Assembly: GCF_001522865.1 (NCBI RefSeq) | Contig: NZ_LOWB01000021.1 | Span: 1 to 64,000 of the forward strand | Source: Burkholderia sp. TSV86 | GTDB taxonomy: Bacteria; Pseudomonadota; Gammaproteobacteria; Burkholderiales; Burkholderiaceae | DNA length: 64,000 nucleotides | Reading direction: 5' to 3' | Part shown: positions 39,706 through 49,085 of the stretch, one piece after another | Layout of the letters: each line of letters opens with the position of its first letter | How positions within the stretch are numbered: position 1 is the stretch's first letter | Translations under genes and position numbers: made by a program | Notes under the pieces: model-generated | Told to the model about the DNA's origin: nothing | Seen by the model: only the letters and a program-made list of their open reading frames with translations | The model's database searches: none

Positions 39706-41241
39706 ATGAAGAATCTGAGTGCTTCGTTCTCTACATTTCCGCGCGACCTTGTCGCCGGCGTCGTCGTCTTCCTTGTCGCATTGCCGCTCTGCCTCGGGAT
39801 CGCCAACGCGTCCGGCGCCGCACCGTTCGCCGGGCTCGTGTCCGGCATCATCGCCGGCCTCATCGTTGCGATCCTGAGCGGCTCGCAGTTGTCCGTCAGC
39901 GGCCCGGCAGCCGGTCTCGTCGTGATCGTCGTCGAAGGGATCGCGCGGCTCGGCAACTTCGAGGCGTTCCTGCTCGCCGTGCTGCTGTCGGGCGTTCTGC
40001 AAATCGTCTTCGGACTGCTGAAAGCAGGCCGCTTCGCCGCTTACGTGCCGTCGCCCGTCATCAAAGGGATGCTCGCCGCCATCGGGCTGCTGCTGATCAT
40101 CAAGCAAGCGCCGTTCGCGCTCGGGCTGACCGGTGACGGCAATGCGCCCGGCCATGCGGTGCTCACCTCGAGCGCGATCGCGATCGTGTCGCTCGCGCTG
40201 CTTGCCGCATGGGACACGCGCGCGATGCGCCGCTTCAAGTTTGTACGCGTCGTGCCCGCGCCGCTCATTGTCGTGCTGATCGGCATCGGCGTGACCGCCC
40301 TGCTCGGCTTCGTCGCACCGAATGCCGTGCCACCCGTCGAGCATCGCGTTGCGCTGCCTGAACTCACGTCGTTCGCCGCGCTCAGCTCGGTGCTGCAAAC
40401 CGCCGACTTCGGGCCGAATTTCGCGCAACTGCTGAATCCGGACGTCTGGCGCGTCGCGATCACGCTCGCGGTGGTCGGGAGCCTCGAGACACTGCTGAGC
40501 CTCGAAGCGGTCGAGCAAATCGATCCGCAGCGCCGCCCGTCGCAACCGAACCGCGAACTCAAGGCGCAGGGCGTCGGCAACTTCCTCGCCGGCATGGTGG
40601 GCGGCCTGCCGATCACGGCGGTCATCGTGCGCAGCTCGGTGAACGTGAATGCAGGCGGACAAAGCCGGATGTCGGCAATCGTGCATGGCGTGCTGCTGCT
40701 CGTCAGCGTGTTCGCGCTCACCGGCCTGCTGAATCTGATCCCGCTCGCCAGCCTCGCGGCGATCTTGATTCACACCGGCTTCAAGCTCGCGAAGCCTGCG
40801 CTCTTCGCATCCGTCGCCAAGCAAGGGCGCGGCGCATTTGTGCCGTTCGCCGTGACGATTGCCGGCGTGCTCGCAATCGACTTGCTCGCCGGCATCGCGC
40901 TCGGCATCGCGTGCTGCGTGCTCGCGGTCGCGATCGCAAACCTGCGCAGCCCGGCGACGCTCGCGCAGCACGACGATCATTACCTGCTGACGTTCCGCAA
41001 GGACGTGTCGTTTCTCGGCAAGGTACGGATCAAGCAGTATCTCGCGCAAATTCCGGATCGCGCGGTCGTCATCATCGACGCAACCCGGGTCGATTACATC
41101 GATCATGACGTGCGCGAGATGATCGACGCGTTCGTCGAAGACGCGCCGCGGCGCGCCATTACGGTCGACTATCGGCGCCAGGTCGAGCACGCTCGCGAAA
41201 GCGGCATGCGCTGGTTCTTCCGCAGCCCGACGATGCAGTAA
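39706..41241 (+). CDS. SulP-family anion transporter with STAS domain
   Basis: A 511-residue inner-membrane transporter of the SLC26/SulP family with about 12-14 helices (residues 1-410). The first segment ALPLCLGIANASGAAPFAGLVSGI and the S-x-S-x3-A-A-G-L region fit the substrate site. The C-terminal part (about 425-500) is a shortened STAS domain with VVIIDATRVDYIDHDVREMI. Members transport sulphate, bicarbonate or carboxylates; the preceding carbonic anhydrase makes bicarbonate most likely. The ATG at 39706 has no strong Shine-Dalgarno. A terminator follows 20 bases after the stop. Confidence 0.88.
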   Translation: MKNLSASFSTFPRDLVAGVVVFLVALPLCLGIANASGAAPFAGLVSGIIAGLIVAILSGSQLSVSGPAAGLVVIVVEGIARLGNFEAFLLAVLLSGVLQIVFGLLKAGRFAAYVPSPVIKGMLAAIGLLLIIKQAPFALGLTGDGNAPGHAVLTSSAIAIVSLALLAAWDTRAMRRFKFVRVVPAPLIVVLIGIGVTALLGFVAPNAVPPVEHRVALPELTSFAALSSVLQTADFGPNFAQLLNPDVWRVAITLAVVGSLETLLSLEAVEQIDPQRRPSQPNRELKAQGVGNFLAGMVGGLPITAVIVRSSVNVNAGGQSRMSAIVHGVLLLVSVFALTGLLNLIPLASLAAILIHTGFKLAKPALFASVAKQGRGAFVPFAVTIAGVLAIDLLAGIALGIACCVLAVAIANLRSPATLAQHDDHYLLTFRKDVSFLGKVRIKQYLAQIPDRAVVIIDATRVDYIDHDVREMIDAFVEDAPRRAITVDYRRQVEHARESGMRWFFRSPTMQ

Positions 41242-41261
41242 GCGCTGCGTCCTGAACGACG

Positions 41262-41299
41262 ACGCCCCGCACGGCCTGGCTGGCCGGCGGGGCGTTTTT
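41262..41299 (+). terminator. Intrinsic terminator after the SulP gene
   Basis: ACGCCCCGC (41262-41270) pairs with GCGGGGCGT (41287-41295) and is followed by TTTTT. There is no T-run for the minus strand, so it serves the plus-strand carbonic anhydrase-SulP unit. Confidence 0.9.
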
Positions 41300-41369
41300 C
41301 GTCCGGCATGCGGGCGGCGCAACCGGGCAGACGCGCCGCCATGCGCGCCGAATGCGTATCAAACTCGCA

Positions 41370-42914
41370 TCACGCGCGCTGCGGATTGAGCTTGTCGTTC
41401 GAATGCAGCTTGTTCAGCGCCGCGATATACGCCTTCGCCGATGCCGCGACGATATCCGGATCGGTGCCGACGCCATTGACGATGCGCCCGCTCCTCGACA
41501 GCCGCACCGTCACCTCGCCTTGCGCCTGCGTGCCGGTCGTAATCGCGTTGACCGAATACAGCAGCAGTTCCGCGCCGCTGCCCACCTCGCTCTCGATCGC
41601 ATTGAACGTCGCGTCGACGGGCCCGTTGCCGTTGGCCTCGCCCTCCACTTGCACGCCGCCCGCCGAGAATACGACCGTCGCCTGCGGCCGCTCGCCCGTC
41701 TGCGAGCGTTGCGACAGCGACACGAACCGGTAATGCTCGTGCTCGTGCGCCAGCGCCGATTCCTCCTCGGTGACGATCGCGATGATGTCTTCATCGAAGA
41801 TTTCGGCCTTGCGATCGGCGAGATCCTTGAAGCGCGCGAACGCTGCGTTCAATTCGGCTTCGCTGTCGAGCGACACGCCAAGCTCCTGCAAACGCTGCTT
41901 GAACGCGTTGCGGCCCGACAGCTTGCCCAGCACGATCTTGTTCGCGGTCCAGCCGACGTCTTCCGCCCGCATGATCTCGTAGGTGTCGCGCGCCTTCAGC
42001 ACGCCGTCCTGATGGATGCCCGACGCATGCGCGAATGCGTTCGCACCGACCACCGCCTTGTTCGGCTGCACGACAAAGCCCGTGATCTGCGATACGAGCT
42101 TAGACGCCGGCACGATCTGCGTCGTATCGATGCCCAGGTCAAGCCCGAAGTAGTCCTTGCGGGTTCTCACCGCCATCACGATCTCCTCGAGCGATGTATT
42201 GCCCGCGCGCTCGCCGAGACCGTTGATCGTGCACTCGACCTGCCGCGCGCCGCCGATCTTCACGCCCGCAAGCGAGTTCGCGACCGCCATTCCCAGATCG
42301 TTATGACAATGCACCGAGAAAACCGCCTTGTCCGAGTTCGGAATGCGCTCGCGCAGCGTCTTCACGAGGTTGCCGTACAGTTCCGGCACGCCGTAGCCGA
42401 CCGTATCGGCAATATTGATCGTCGTCGCGCCCTCGTCGATCACCGCCTCCAGCACGCGGCAGAGGAAATCCATGTCCGAGCGGCTGCCGTCCTCGGGCGA
42501 AAATTCGATGTTGTCGGTGAACTTGCGCGCGAAACGCACGGCCAGACGCGCCTGTTCGAACACCTGATCGGGCGTCATCCGCAGCTTCTTCTCCATGTGC
42601 AGCGGCGACGTCGCGATGAACGTATGGATCCGGAAGCTGTTGGCGGGCTTGAGCGCATCGGCCGCGCGCTGAATGTCCTTGTCGTTTGCGCGCGCGAGCG
42701 AGCAGATCGTGCTGTCTTTGACCTGCTGCGCGATCGTGTGGATCGCGTCGAAATCGCCATTCGAGCTGGCGGCGAAGCCGGCCTCGATCACGTCGACCTT
42801 CATTCGCTCGAGTTGCTTCGCGATGCGGATTTTCTCTTCCTTCGTCATCGACGCGCCGGGCGACTGCTCGCCGTCACGCAACGTCGTGTCGAAAATGATC
42901 AGCTTGTCTGTCAT
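41370..42914 (-). CDS. leuA: 2-isopropylmalate synthase
   Basis: A 514-residue enzyme that condenses acetyl-CoA with 2-oxoisovalerate, the committed step to leucine. The N-terminal TIM barrel has [13 protein letters not shown] (residues 8-20) and the metal histidines H202 and H204 (SVHCHNDLG). The C-terminal LeuA allosteric domain (about 390-505), where leucine binds for feedback control, is complete. GGAGTCCCCC precedes the ATG at 42914. Upstream lies a 185-base leader with a leucine-rich small reading frame, which suggests control by leucine-dependent translation. Confidence 0.96.
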   Translation of the reverse strand: MTDKLIIFDTTLRDGEQSPGASMTKEEKIRIAKQLERMKVDVIEAGFAASSNGDFDAIHTIAQQVKDSTICSLARANDKDIQRAADALKPANSFRIHTFIATSPLHMEKKLRMTPDQVFEQARLAVRFARKFTDNIEFSPEDGSRSDMDFLCRVLEAVIDEGATTINIADTVGYGVPELYGNLVKTLRERIPNSDKAVFSVHCHNDLGMAVANSLAGVKIGGARQVECTINGLGERAGNTSLEEIVMAVRTRKDYFGLDLGIDTTQIVPASKLVSQITGFVVQPNKAVVGANAFAHASGIHQDGVLKARDTYEIMRAEDVGWTANKIVLGKLSGRNAFKQRLQELGVSLDSEAELNAAFARFKDLADRKAEIFDEDIIAIVTEEESALAHEHEHYRFVSLSQRSQTGERPQATVVFSAGGVQVEGEANGNGPVDATFNAIESEVGSGAELLLYSVNAITTGTQAQGEVTVRLSRSGRIVNGVGTDPDIVAASAKAYIAALNKLHSNDKLNPQRA

Positions 42915-43018
42915 GGGGGACTCCAGGTTTCGAATGGGGCAATACACGTGATGAAGCTCGCGCCACCGCAGGCGACACTGGAACAGCAGACGAAGCTCGA
43001 CGGAGGGCGAAAACGGGG

Positions 43019-43099
43019 TCAGCGCGACAGGCGCGCTAGAGCTAGCGCGCGTAGCGGCGCACCGGCTAGAAGAAGAGAAAGGCGGGAGGATGCGGTCAT
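43019..43099 (-). CDS. Putative leucine leader peptide of leuA
   Basis: A 26-codon reading frame ending in TGA, 104 bases upstream of leuA. Eight of its 26 residues are leucine: a run of three (L9-L11), four more at L7, L16, L19 and L21, and L24. The leucine codons are three CTT, four CTA and one CTG, whereas neighbouring genes use almost only CTG and CTC. No Shine-Dalgarno is visible, but the ATG sits 7 bases after a TATAGT box, so the message would be nearly or fully leaderless. The codons L16-L21 lie in or next to a perfect hairpin, GCGCGCTA-N4-TAGCGCGC (43031-43050). This is the layout expected of a leu attenuator or translational switch. The product itself need not have a function. Confidence 0.7.
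   Translation of the reverse strand: MTASSRLSLLLAGAPLRALALARLSR
43031..43050 (-). promoter_or_regulatory. Perfect hairpin inside the leucine leader frame
   Basis: GCGCGCTA and TAGCGCGC pair over 8 bases with a 4-base loop. The stem carries two of the CTA leucine codons, so a ribosome waiting at leucine codons would decide whether it forms. AGCTC and GCGC of this region can also pair, with a two-base bulge, with GCGCGAGCT about 75 bases further down the leader (around 42952-42961), giving an alternative fold. There is no U-tract. Confidence 0.5.
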
Positions 43100-43106
43100 G
43101 CTGGCG

Positions 43107-43135
43107 ACTATAGCGGCATTCCGAGTGGCGCGCAA
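43107..43135 (-). promoter_or_regulatory. Sigma-70 promoter of the leuA leader
   Basis: On the minus strand TTGCGC (43130-43135) and TATAGT (43107-43112, 5 of 6 to consensus) are separated by exactly 17 bases. The expected first transcribed base is at or next to the A of the leader-peptide ATG (43099), which explains the missing Shine-Dalgarno site. Confidence 0.65.
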
Positions 43136-43336
43136 TCGGAGGCTTCCCCAAGCAAGCGCTGCGCGCCGCGGCGCGGTTTTGCCCTGGACGAGCATCGGCG
43201 CAAAGCCGGGAACGGCATGCGCCGCAGGTGCGGCGCGCAGGAAAAACAACCGTCGCGGCTTGCCAAGGAAAACGGCGGCCAAGCCGGCCGCCGTCCCCGC
43301 TACATCGCGCTGCCGCGCATCAAGCGCGGCGGGCCG

Positions 43337-44218
43337 TCAATGCTCGCGCTGCGACGAGCGCGCCGGATTCGCCCGTCCACGCACCGCCATATACGCCCAA
43401 AACACATAGCCGGACAGCCCGTACAGCACGAACAGGCCGAACAGCATCAGCGGAGGATCGGACGAAACGAGCACGAACGCGACGACCACGAGCAGGATCG
43501 CCGCAAACGGCACCCGGTGGCGGACGTCGAGCGCCTTGCCGCTATAAAAGGGCGCATTCGACACCATCGTCACGCCCGCGTAAACCGTCAGCGCGAACGC
43601 GACCCACGGCAGCCAGCCGAGCTTCACCGGCACGCGATTGTCGACGGTGAGCCACACGAAGCCCGCGATCAGCGCGGCGGCGGCCGGACTCGGCAGCCCC
43701 TGGAAGAAGCGCTTGTCGACAACGCCGATATTCGTGTTGAAACGCGCGAGACGCAGCGCCGCGCCCGAGCAGTAGACGAATGCGGCAAGCCACCCCCAGC
43801 GGCCAAGATCCTTCAGCACCCATTCGTACATCACGAGCGCCGGCGCGACGCCGAACGACACCATGTCCGACAGGCTGTCGAACTGCTCGCCGAATGCGCT
43901 TTGCGTATGCGTGAGCCGCGCGACGCGGCCGTCCATTCCGTCGAGCACCATCGCTGCGAAGATCGCGATCGCCGCGGTCTCGAAACGGACGTTCATCGCC
44001 TGCACGACAGCAAAGAAACCGCAAAAAAGCGCGGCCGTGGTAAACGCGTTCGGCAGCAGATAAATGCCGCGCGTTCTCAGGAATTGCTGCCGGCGCGCGG
44101 CACGGCGTCCTTCGACGGGCGCCAGATCCGGCGCGGCGGCGACGGATTTGTTGCGGCGAAACGACCGCGGCCACGGGGCTTTGCCATTGCGCGGGCGGCG
44201 CGGTTTGAATGCAGCCAT
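43337..44218 (-). CDS. pssA: CDP-diacylglycerol-serine O-phosphatidyltransferase
   Basis: A 293-residue membrane enzyme that makes phosphatidylserine from CDP-diacylglycerol and serine. The CDP-alcohol phosphotransferase signature D-G-x2-A-R-x8-G-x3-D-x3-D is seen in LDGMDGRVARLTHTQSAFGEQFDSLSD (about 93-119). About seven to eight helices follow a 45-residue basic N-terminal extension. This is the integral-membrane (type II) PssA, not the E. coli peripheral type. It follows psd by 16 bases; together they make phosphatidylethanolamine. Confidence 0.95.
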   Translation of the reverse strand: MAAFKPRRPRNGKAPWPRSFRRNKSVAAAPDLAPVEGRRAARRQQFLRTRGIYLLPNAFTTAALFCGFFAVVQAMNVRFETAAIAIFAAMVLDGMDGRVARLTHTQSAFGEQFDSLSDMVSFGVAPALVMYEWVLKDLGRWGWLAAFVYCSGAALRLARFNTNIGVVDKRFFQGLPSPAAAALIAGFVWLTVDNRVPVKLGWLPWVAFALTVYAGVTMVSNAPFYSGKALDVRHRVPFAAILLVVVAFVLVSSDPPLMLFGLFVLYGLSGYVFWAYMAVRGRANPARSSQREH

Positions 44219-44234
44219 CGATACGTATTCCCGC

Positions 44235-44885
44235 TTACTGTTGCTCTGGCAGCTCGGCGAGGATCGTCGACGACGCGGACACCTTTTCGCCGATCGTCAC
44301 GCGCGCGCGGCTGCCCTTCGGCAGATACACGTCAACGCGCGAGCCGAAGCGGATGAAGCCGTAGCGCTGGCCGCGCGTAACGGGTTCGCCCGCACGCACG
44401 TAGCAAAGAATCCGGCGCGCGACGAGACCCGCGATCTGCACGGCCGTCACCGTCTGGCCGTCCGTCGTCTGAATCACGACCGCGTTGCGCTCGTTCTCGG
44501 CCGACGCCTTGTCGAGCGCCGCATTCAGGAACGCGCCCGGAAAATACTCGACCTTCTGCACCGCGCCGTCGACGGGCGAGCGCTGCGAATGGACATTGAA
44601 CACATTCATGAACACGCTGATCTTCAACGCTTCGCGCTGCGCATACGGGTCCTGCGTGATCTCGACCGCCACGACCCGGCCGTCGGCCGGGCAAAGCACC
44701 GCGTTCGGCTGGGTCGGAATCGGCCGCGGCGGATCGCGGAAGAACTGAACCACGAAGACAAGCAGCAGCCAGAACGGCCATGCGAGGCCGAACCCGCCGA
44801 TGGCGTGGATCAGCAGCGTGACGACGGCCGCGATCGCGATAAACGGCCAGCCTTCGCGCGCAATGATCGGATGAGGATAATTCAT
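44235..44885 (-). CDS. psd: Phosphatidylserine decarboxylase proenzyme
   Basis: A 216-residue PSD of the short, archaeal-type (PSD-A) group. Self-cleavage should occur at G181-S182 ([12 protein letters not shown]), leaving a pyruvoyl group on the alpha chain. The N-terminal part has one or two membrane segments (about 15-48), then CPADGRVV and [16 protein letters not shown]. It converts phosphatidylserine to phosphatidylethanolamine. The ATG at 44885 follows the ilvC terminator, so it may have its own promoter in the short gap. Confidence 0.94.
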   Translation of the reverse strand: MNYPHPIIAREGWPFIAIAAVVTLLIHAIGGFGLAWPFWLLLVFVVQFFRDPPRPIPTQPNAVLCPADGRVVAVEITQDPYAQREALKISVFMNVFNVHSQRSPVDGAVQKVEYFPGAFLNAALDKASAENERNAVVIQTTDGQTVTAVQIAGLVARRILCYVRAGEPVTRGQRYGFIRFGSRVDVYLPKGSRARVTIGEKVSASSTILAELPEQQ

Positions 44886-44924
44886 GGTTCGTTCTTCGTT
44901 GAATGGCAAAGCCCGTAGGATAGC

Positions 44925-44962
44925 AAAAGCCGCCCGCGGCACTGACGCCTTCGGGCGGCTTT
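44925..44962 (-). terminator. Intrinsic terminator after ilvC
   Basis: On the minus strand AAAGCCGCCCG pairs with CGGGCGGCTTT around a 15-base loop, and the stem is followed by TGCTATCC. The short T-run (TTTT) is partly inside the stem. It divides ilvBNC from psd-pssA. Confidence 0.75.
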
Positions 44963-45002
44963 CGAGCCCGGCCCCGATCCGGGGCCGGATGAAGCGCGCG
45001 AC

Positions 45003-46037
<1,035 letters not shown>

Positions 46038-46062
46038 TCAGTAATTCAATGAGATTCGTGGT

Positions 46063-46554
46063 TCAGACTTTCAGCACGCGCTCGCCGCGACCGATACCCG
46101 AGCTGCCGGTGCGCACCGTCTCGAGAATCGAGCCCGCGTCCAGCGCTTGGATAAATGCGTCGAGCTTGTCGCTCGCGCCCGTCAATTCGATCGTGTAAGT
46201 CTTTTCGGTCACGTCGATGATGCGGCCGCGGAAGATATCCGCCATCCGCTTCATTTCTTCGCGCTCCTTGCCGACCGCGCGCACCTTGATCAGCATCAGC
46301 TCCCGTTCGATGTGCGCACCGTCGGTCAGGTCCACCACTTTCACCACCTCGATCAGGCGGTTCAAATGCTTCGTGATCTGTTCGATCACGTCGTCAGAGC
46401 CAATGGAGACAATGGTCAGACGCGACAGCGAGTGGTCCTCGGTCGGCGCCACCGTCAAGGTTTCGATGTTGTAGCCGCGCGCCGAGAACAGGCCGACGAC
46501 GCGCGACAGCGCGCCCGGTTCGTTTTCGAGCAGCACGGAAATGATGTGTCTCAT
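46063..46554 (-). CDS. ilvN: Acetolactate synthase small (regulatory) subunit
   Basis: A 163-residue regulatory subunit with an N-terminal ACT domain (ISVLLENEPGALSRVVGLFSARGYNIETLTVAPT) that binds valine, and a C-terminal domain that activates the catalytic subunit. Length equals E. coli IlvH, so the symbol ilvH would be equally valid. It follows ilvB after 121 bases and precedes ilvC. Confidence 0.96.
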   Translation of the reverse strand: MRHIISVLLENEPGALSRVVGLFSARGYNIETLTVAPTEDHSLSRLTIVSIGSDDVIEQITKHLNRLIEVVKVVDLTDGAHIERELMLIKVRAVGKEREEMKRMADIFRGRIIDVTEKTYTIELTGASDKLDAFIQALDAGSILETVRTGSSGIGRGERVLKV

Positions 46555-46675
46555 GTTCGCTTCTTCCAGTGTGTTCCGTATCGATTCGCCTGCGCCGCAC
46601 GCCGCCCGCGCGCCGCGCCGCCCTTCATGGAGGCGGCCGCCCGCGAATCCGAGCGCGCGTCGCGCCGTTACAGAG

Positions 46676-48439
46676 TTACAGATCTTCGGATCCGAGCAGC
46701 ATCTCGGTGATGCCCTTGCCGGCCTGAACCATCGGCCAGACGTTCTCGGTCGGATCGGTCTGGAAATCGAGGAACACGGTGCGGTCTTTCAAGCGCAGCG
46801 CTTCTTTCAGCGCCGGCTCGACGTCCGCGGTTTTCTCGATGCGCATCCCGACGTGGCCGTATGCTTCGGCGAGCTTCACGAAATCCGGCAGCGCATCCAT
46901 GTACGAATGCGAATAGCGCTTGCTGTATTCGATCTGCTGCCACTGCCGGACCATGCCGAGATAGCGGTTGTTCAGCGAAATGATCTTGACGGGCGTGTCG
47001 TACTGCTTGCAGGTCGACAGTTCCTGGATGCACATCTGGATCGAGCCTTCGCCGGTGATGCACAGCACGTCGTCGTCCGGATGCGCCATCTTGACGCCCA
47101 TCGCCGCCGGCAGGCCGAAGCCCATCGTGCCGAGGCCGCCCGAATTGATCCAGCGGCGCGGTTTGTTGAAGCGGTAGAACTGCGCGGCCCACATTTGGTG
47201 CTGGCCGACGTCGGAACACACGAACGCGTTGCCGCCCGTCAGTTCCCACGCCTTCTCGACCACGTACTGCGGCTTGATGATCTCGCTTTCGCGGTCGAAC
47301 TTCAGGCAGTCCTTCGCGCGCCAGCCCTCGATGTCCTTCCACCATTGCGCGAGCGCGTCGGCATCAGGGCCGTGCTCGGCCGTCTGCAACTGCTCGATCA
47401 GCTCCTTGAGCACTTCCTTCACGTCGCCGACGATCGGAATGTCGACCTTCACGCGCTTGCTGATCGACGACGGATCGATGTCGATATGGATGATCTTGCG
47501 CGGCCGCGACGCAAAGTGCTCGGGATCGCCGATCACGCGGTCGTCAAAGCGCGCGCCGATCGCGATCAGCACGTCGCAGTGCTGCATCGCCATGTTCGCT
47601 TCATACGTGCCGTGCATGCCGAGCATGCCGAGAAATTTCTTGTCCGACGCGCGATAGCCGCCCAGGCCCATCAGCGTGTTCGTGACCGGATAGCCGAGCA
47701 GATCGGCGAACTGATTCAGCTCGCGCGACGCCTCGGCAAGCACGATGCCGCCGCCGGTATAGATATACGGACGCTTCGCGGCCAGCAGCAGCGAGACCGC
47801 CTTGCGGATCTGGCCCGAATGACCTTTGGTGACCGGGTTGTACGAGCGCAACGCCACGCTCTTGAGCGGCTCGTACTCGCACGGCGTCTTCGAAACGTCC
47901 TTCGGGATGTCGATGAGGACCGGACCGGGACGCCCGGTGCGCGCAATGTAGAAAGCCTTCTTAACGGTCGCCGCCAGCTCGCGCACGTCCTTCACGAGGA
48001 AGTTGTGCTTCACGCACGGGCGCGTGATGCCAACGGTGTCGCACTCCTGGAACGCGTCCTGGCCGATCGCCGCGGTCGGCACCTGGCCGCTGATCACGAC
48101 GAGGGGGATCGAATCCATGTAGGCGGTCGCGATACCCGTGACCGCGTTCGTGACGCCCGGCCCGGACGTGACGAGGCAGACGCCGACTTTGCCCGTCGAG
48201 CGCGAATACGCGTCGGCGGCATGCACGGCGGCCTGTTCATGGCGCACCAGGATGTGCTGGATCTTGTCCTGCTTGTACAGCTCGTCGTAAATATAGAGAA
48301 CCGAGCCGCCAGGGTAGCCCCAGACGAATTCGACATCCTCGTCGGCCAGTGCCTTCATGAGCACGGTGGCGCCGATGGAGCCGGTTTTCTGAGGAGAAAG
48401 GGATTCCGACGTGGAAAATTCCGCGCTGGGCATATTCAT
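46676..48439 (-). CDS. ilvB: Acetolactate synthase large (catalytic) subunit
   Basis: A 587-residue ThDP enzyme, the first common step to valine, leucine and isoleucine. The catalytic glutamate is E68 (VRHEQAAVHAADAYSR) and the ThDP/magnesium motif is in GEGSIQMCIQELSTCKQY, with Glu where many enzymes have Asp. FAD-binding and quinone-like residues are intact. It is closest to IlvI, whose symbol is an alternative. The ATG at 48439 overlaps the stop of a small upstream frame (ATGA). A promoter lies about 150 bases upstream. The RNA leader has no clear terminator. Confidence 0.95.
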   Translation of the reverse strand: MNMPSAEFSTSESLSPQKTGSIGATVLMKALADEDVEFVWGYPGGSVLYIYDELYKQDKIQHILVRHEQAAVHAADAYSRSTGKVGVCLVTSGPGVTNAVTGIATAYMDSIPLVVISGQVPTAAIGQDAFQECDTVGITRPCVKHNFLVKDVRELAATVKKAFYIARTGRPGPVLIDIPKDVSKTPCEYEPLKSVALRSYNPVTKGHSGQIRKAVSLLLAAKRPYIYTGGGIVLAEASRELNQFADLLGYPVTNTLMGLGGYRASDKKFLGMLGMHGTYEANMAMQHCDVLIAIGARFDDRVIGDPEHFASRPRKIIHIDIDPSSISKRVKVDIPIVGDVKEVLKELIEQLQTAEHGPDADALAQWWKDIEGWRAKDCLKFDRESEIIKPQYVVEKAWELTGGNAFVCSDVGQHQMWAAQFYRFNKPRRWINSGGLGTMGFGLPAAMGVKMAHPDDDVLCITGEGSIQMCIQELSTCKQYDTPVKIISLNNRYLGMVRQWQQIEYSKRYSHSYMDALPDFVKLAEAYGHVGMRIEKTADVEPALKEALRLKDRTVFLDFQTDPTENVWPMVQAGKGITEMLLGSEDL

Positions 48440-48522
48440 CGTAGACCTTTCGAATTTTCGGCAAAAAATTGATCGGGTGCTCTCTGCCGGGCTTGTGGCT
48501 CGGGTTCAAGCGGCGCGTCCAT
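48436..48522 (-). CDS. Possible upstream small ORF coupled to ilvB
   Basis: A 28-codon frame in the ilvB leader whose TGA overlaps the ilvB ATG (ATGA), an arrangement that gives translational coupling. Its residues are mainly Pro, Glu, Gln, Ala and Arg, without the Ile/Val/Leu runs of a classical ilv leader, and no Shine-Dalgarno is seen. The same frame extends upstream to a GTG at 48567. It may be a chance frame; conservation would decide. Confidence 0.3.
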   Translation of the reverse strand: MDAPLEPEPQARQRAPDQFFAENSKGLR

Positions 48523-48586
48523 TTTGAAAGGCGGGCTTCTTGGGCCGGCCTCAATTGAGACTGTCACTTTATGTTGCGAACTGTCG

Positions 48587-48615
48587 ACGATAGCGTCTCC
48601 CCGGCAAGCGGTCAA
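48587..48615 (-). promoter_or_regulatory. Sigma-70 promoter of ilvBNC
   Basis: On the minus strand TTGACC (48610-48615, 5 of 6) and TATCGT (48587-48592, 4 of 6) are spaced by exactly 17 bases. The transcript would start near 48580 and have a leader of about 140 bases before the ilvB ATG. Confidence 0.65.
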
Positions 48616-49085
48616 GTAGAAAATCCCGCAATGCATCAAACCCTGTTTCGGCACGCCGCGCGTCCAATATTCGCGCTCGAGGCGCCGCGCGGACGCGCCC
48701 GCTGCCCGAACGCGCGCGGCCCGCTTTTGCGGCGTCGCATTTGACCGATCCGGATGCCGGTGTTCGAATCCGCGCTTGATCGCGCGGTTGCGGCATCTGC
48801 GCCCGCTATTCGATTCGAGGTCCGCCGGATCGGCCCCTGCGCCCGATATCCGGCTGACCGGCTCGCCGCCGTGCGCCGCCCGTGTGACGCCCGTGTGACG
48901 CCTCCCGCCGCGGCCTCACGGCCCGCACCGCCGCAATGTGGCGCAAACCGCCGCACGCGCCGGCTCATGCGGCCGGAAGGCCCAAACAAGGTGCCCTCTC
49001 GCGCGAAAATTTGTTAGCATCCGCGGGTTTTACGAATTTTTTCCGACTTTTTACGCGACGAGAACGCAGCGCGGACCTTCACGGC
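48616..49085. other. Divergent intergenic region ilvB / sigma-factor gene
   Basis: No gene is supported in this 470-base region. It contains a perfect tandem 11-base repeat CCCGTGTGACG (48879-48889 and 48890-48900), about 190 bases upstream of the sigma-factor ATG. An AT-richer stretch (49002-49060) before the sigma gene is the likely promoter area, but no clear -35/-10 pair stands out. Confidence 0.5.
48879..48900. repeat. Tandem 11-bp direct repeat
   Basis: CCCGTGTGACG occurs twice without spacer. A period of 11 bases, one turn of the helix, is usual for binding sites of OmpR/PhoB-type regulators, but it may equally be a simple duplication. Confidence 0.4.

Noticed and set aside
43031-43050. 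Hairpin in the leuA leader as an intrinsic terminator
   Set aside because: The stem is perfect, but no U-tract follows; it is more likely part of a translational or Rho-dependent switch.
43019-43282. 87-residue version of the leucine leader frame
   Set aside because: The upstream part lies before the predicted promoter and would not be transcribed from it; the 26-codon version fits the promoter.
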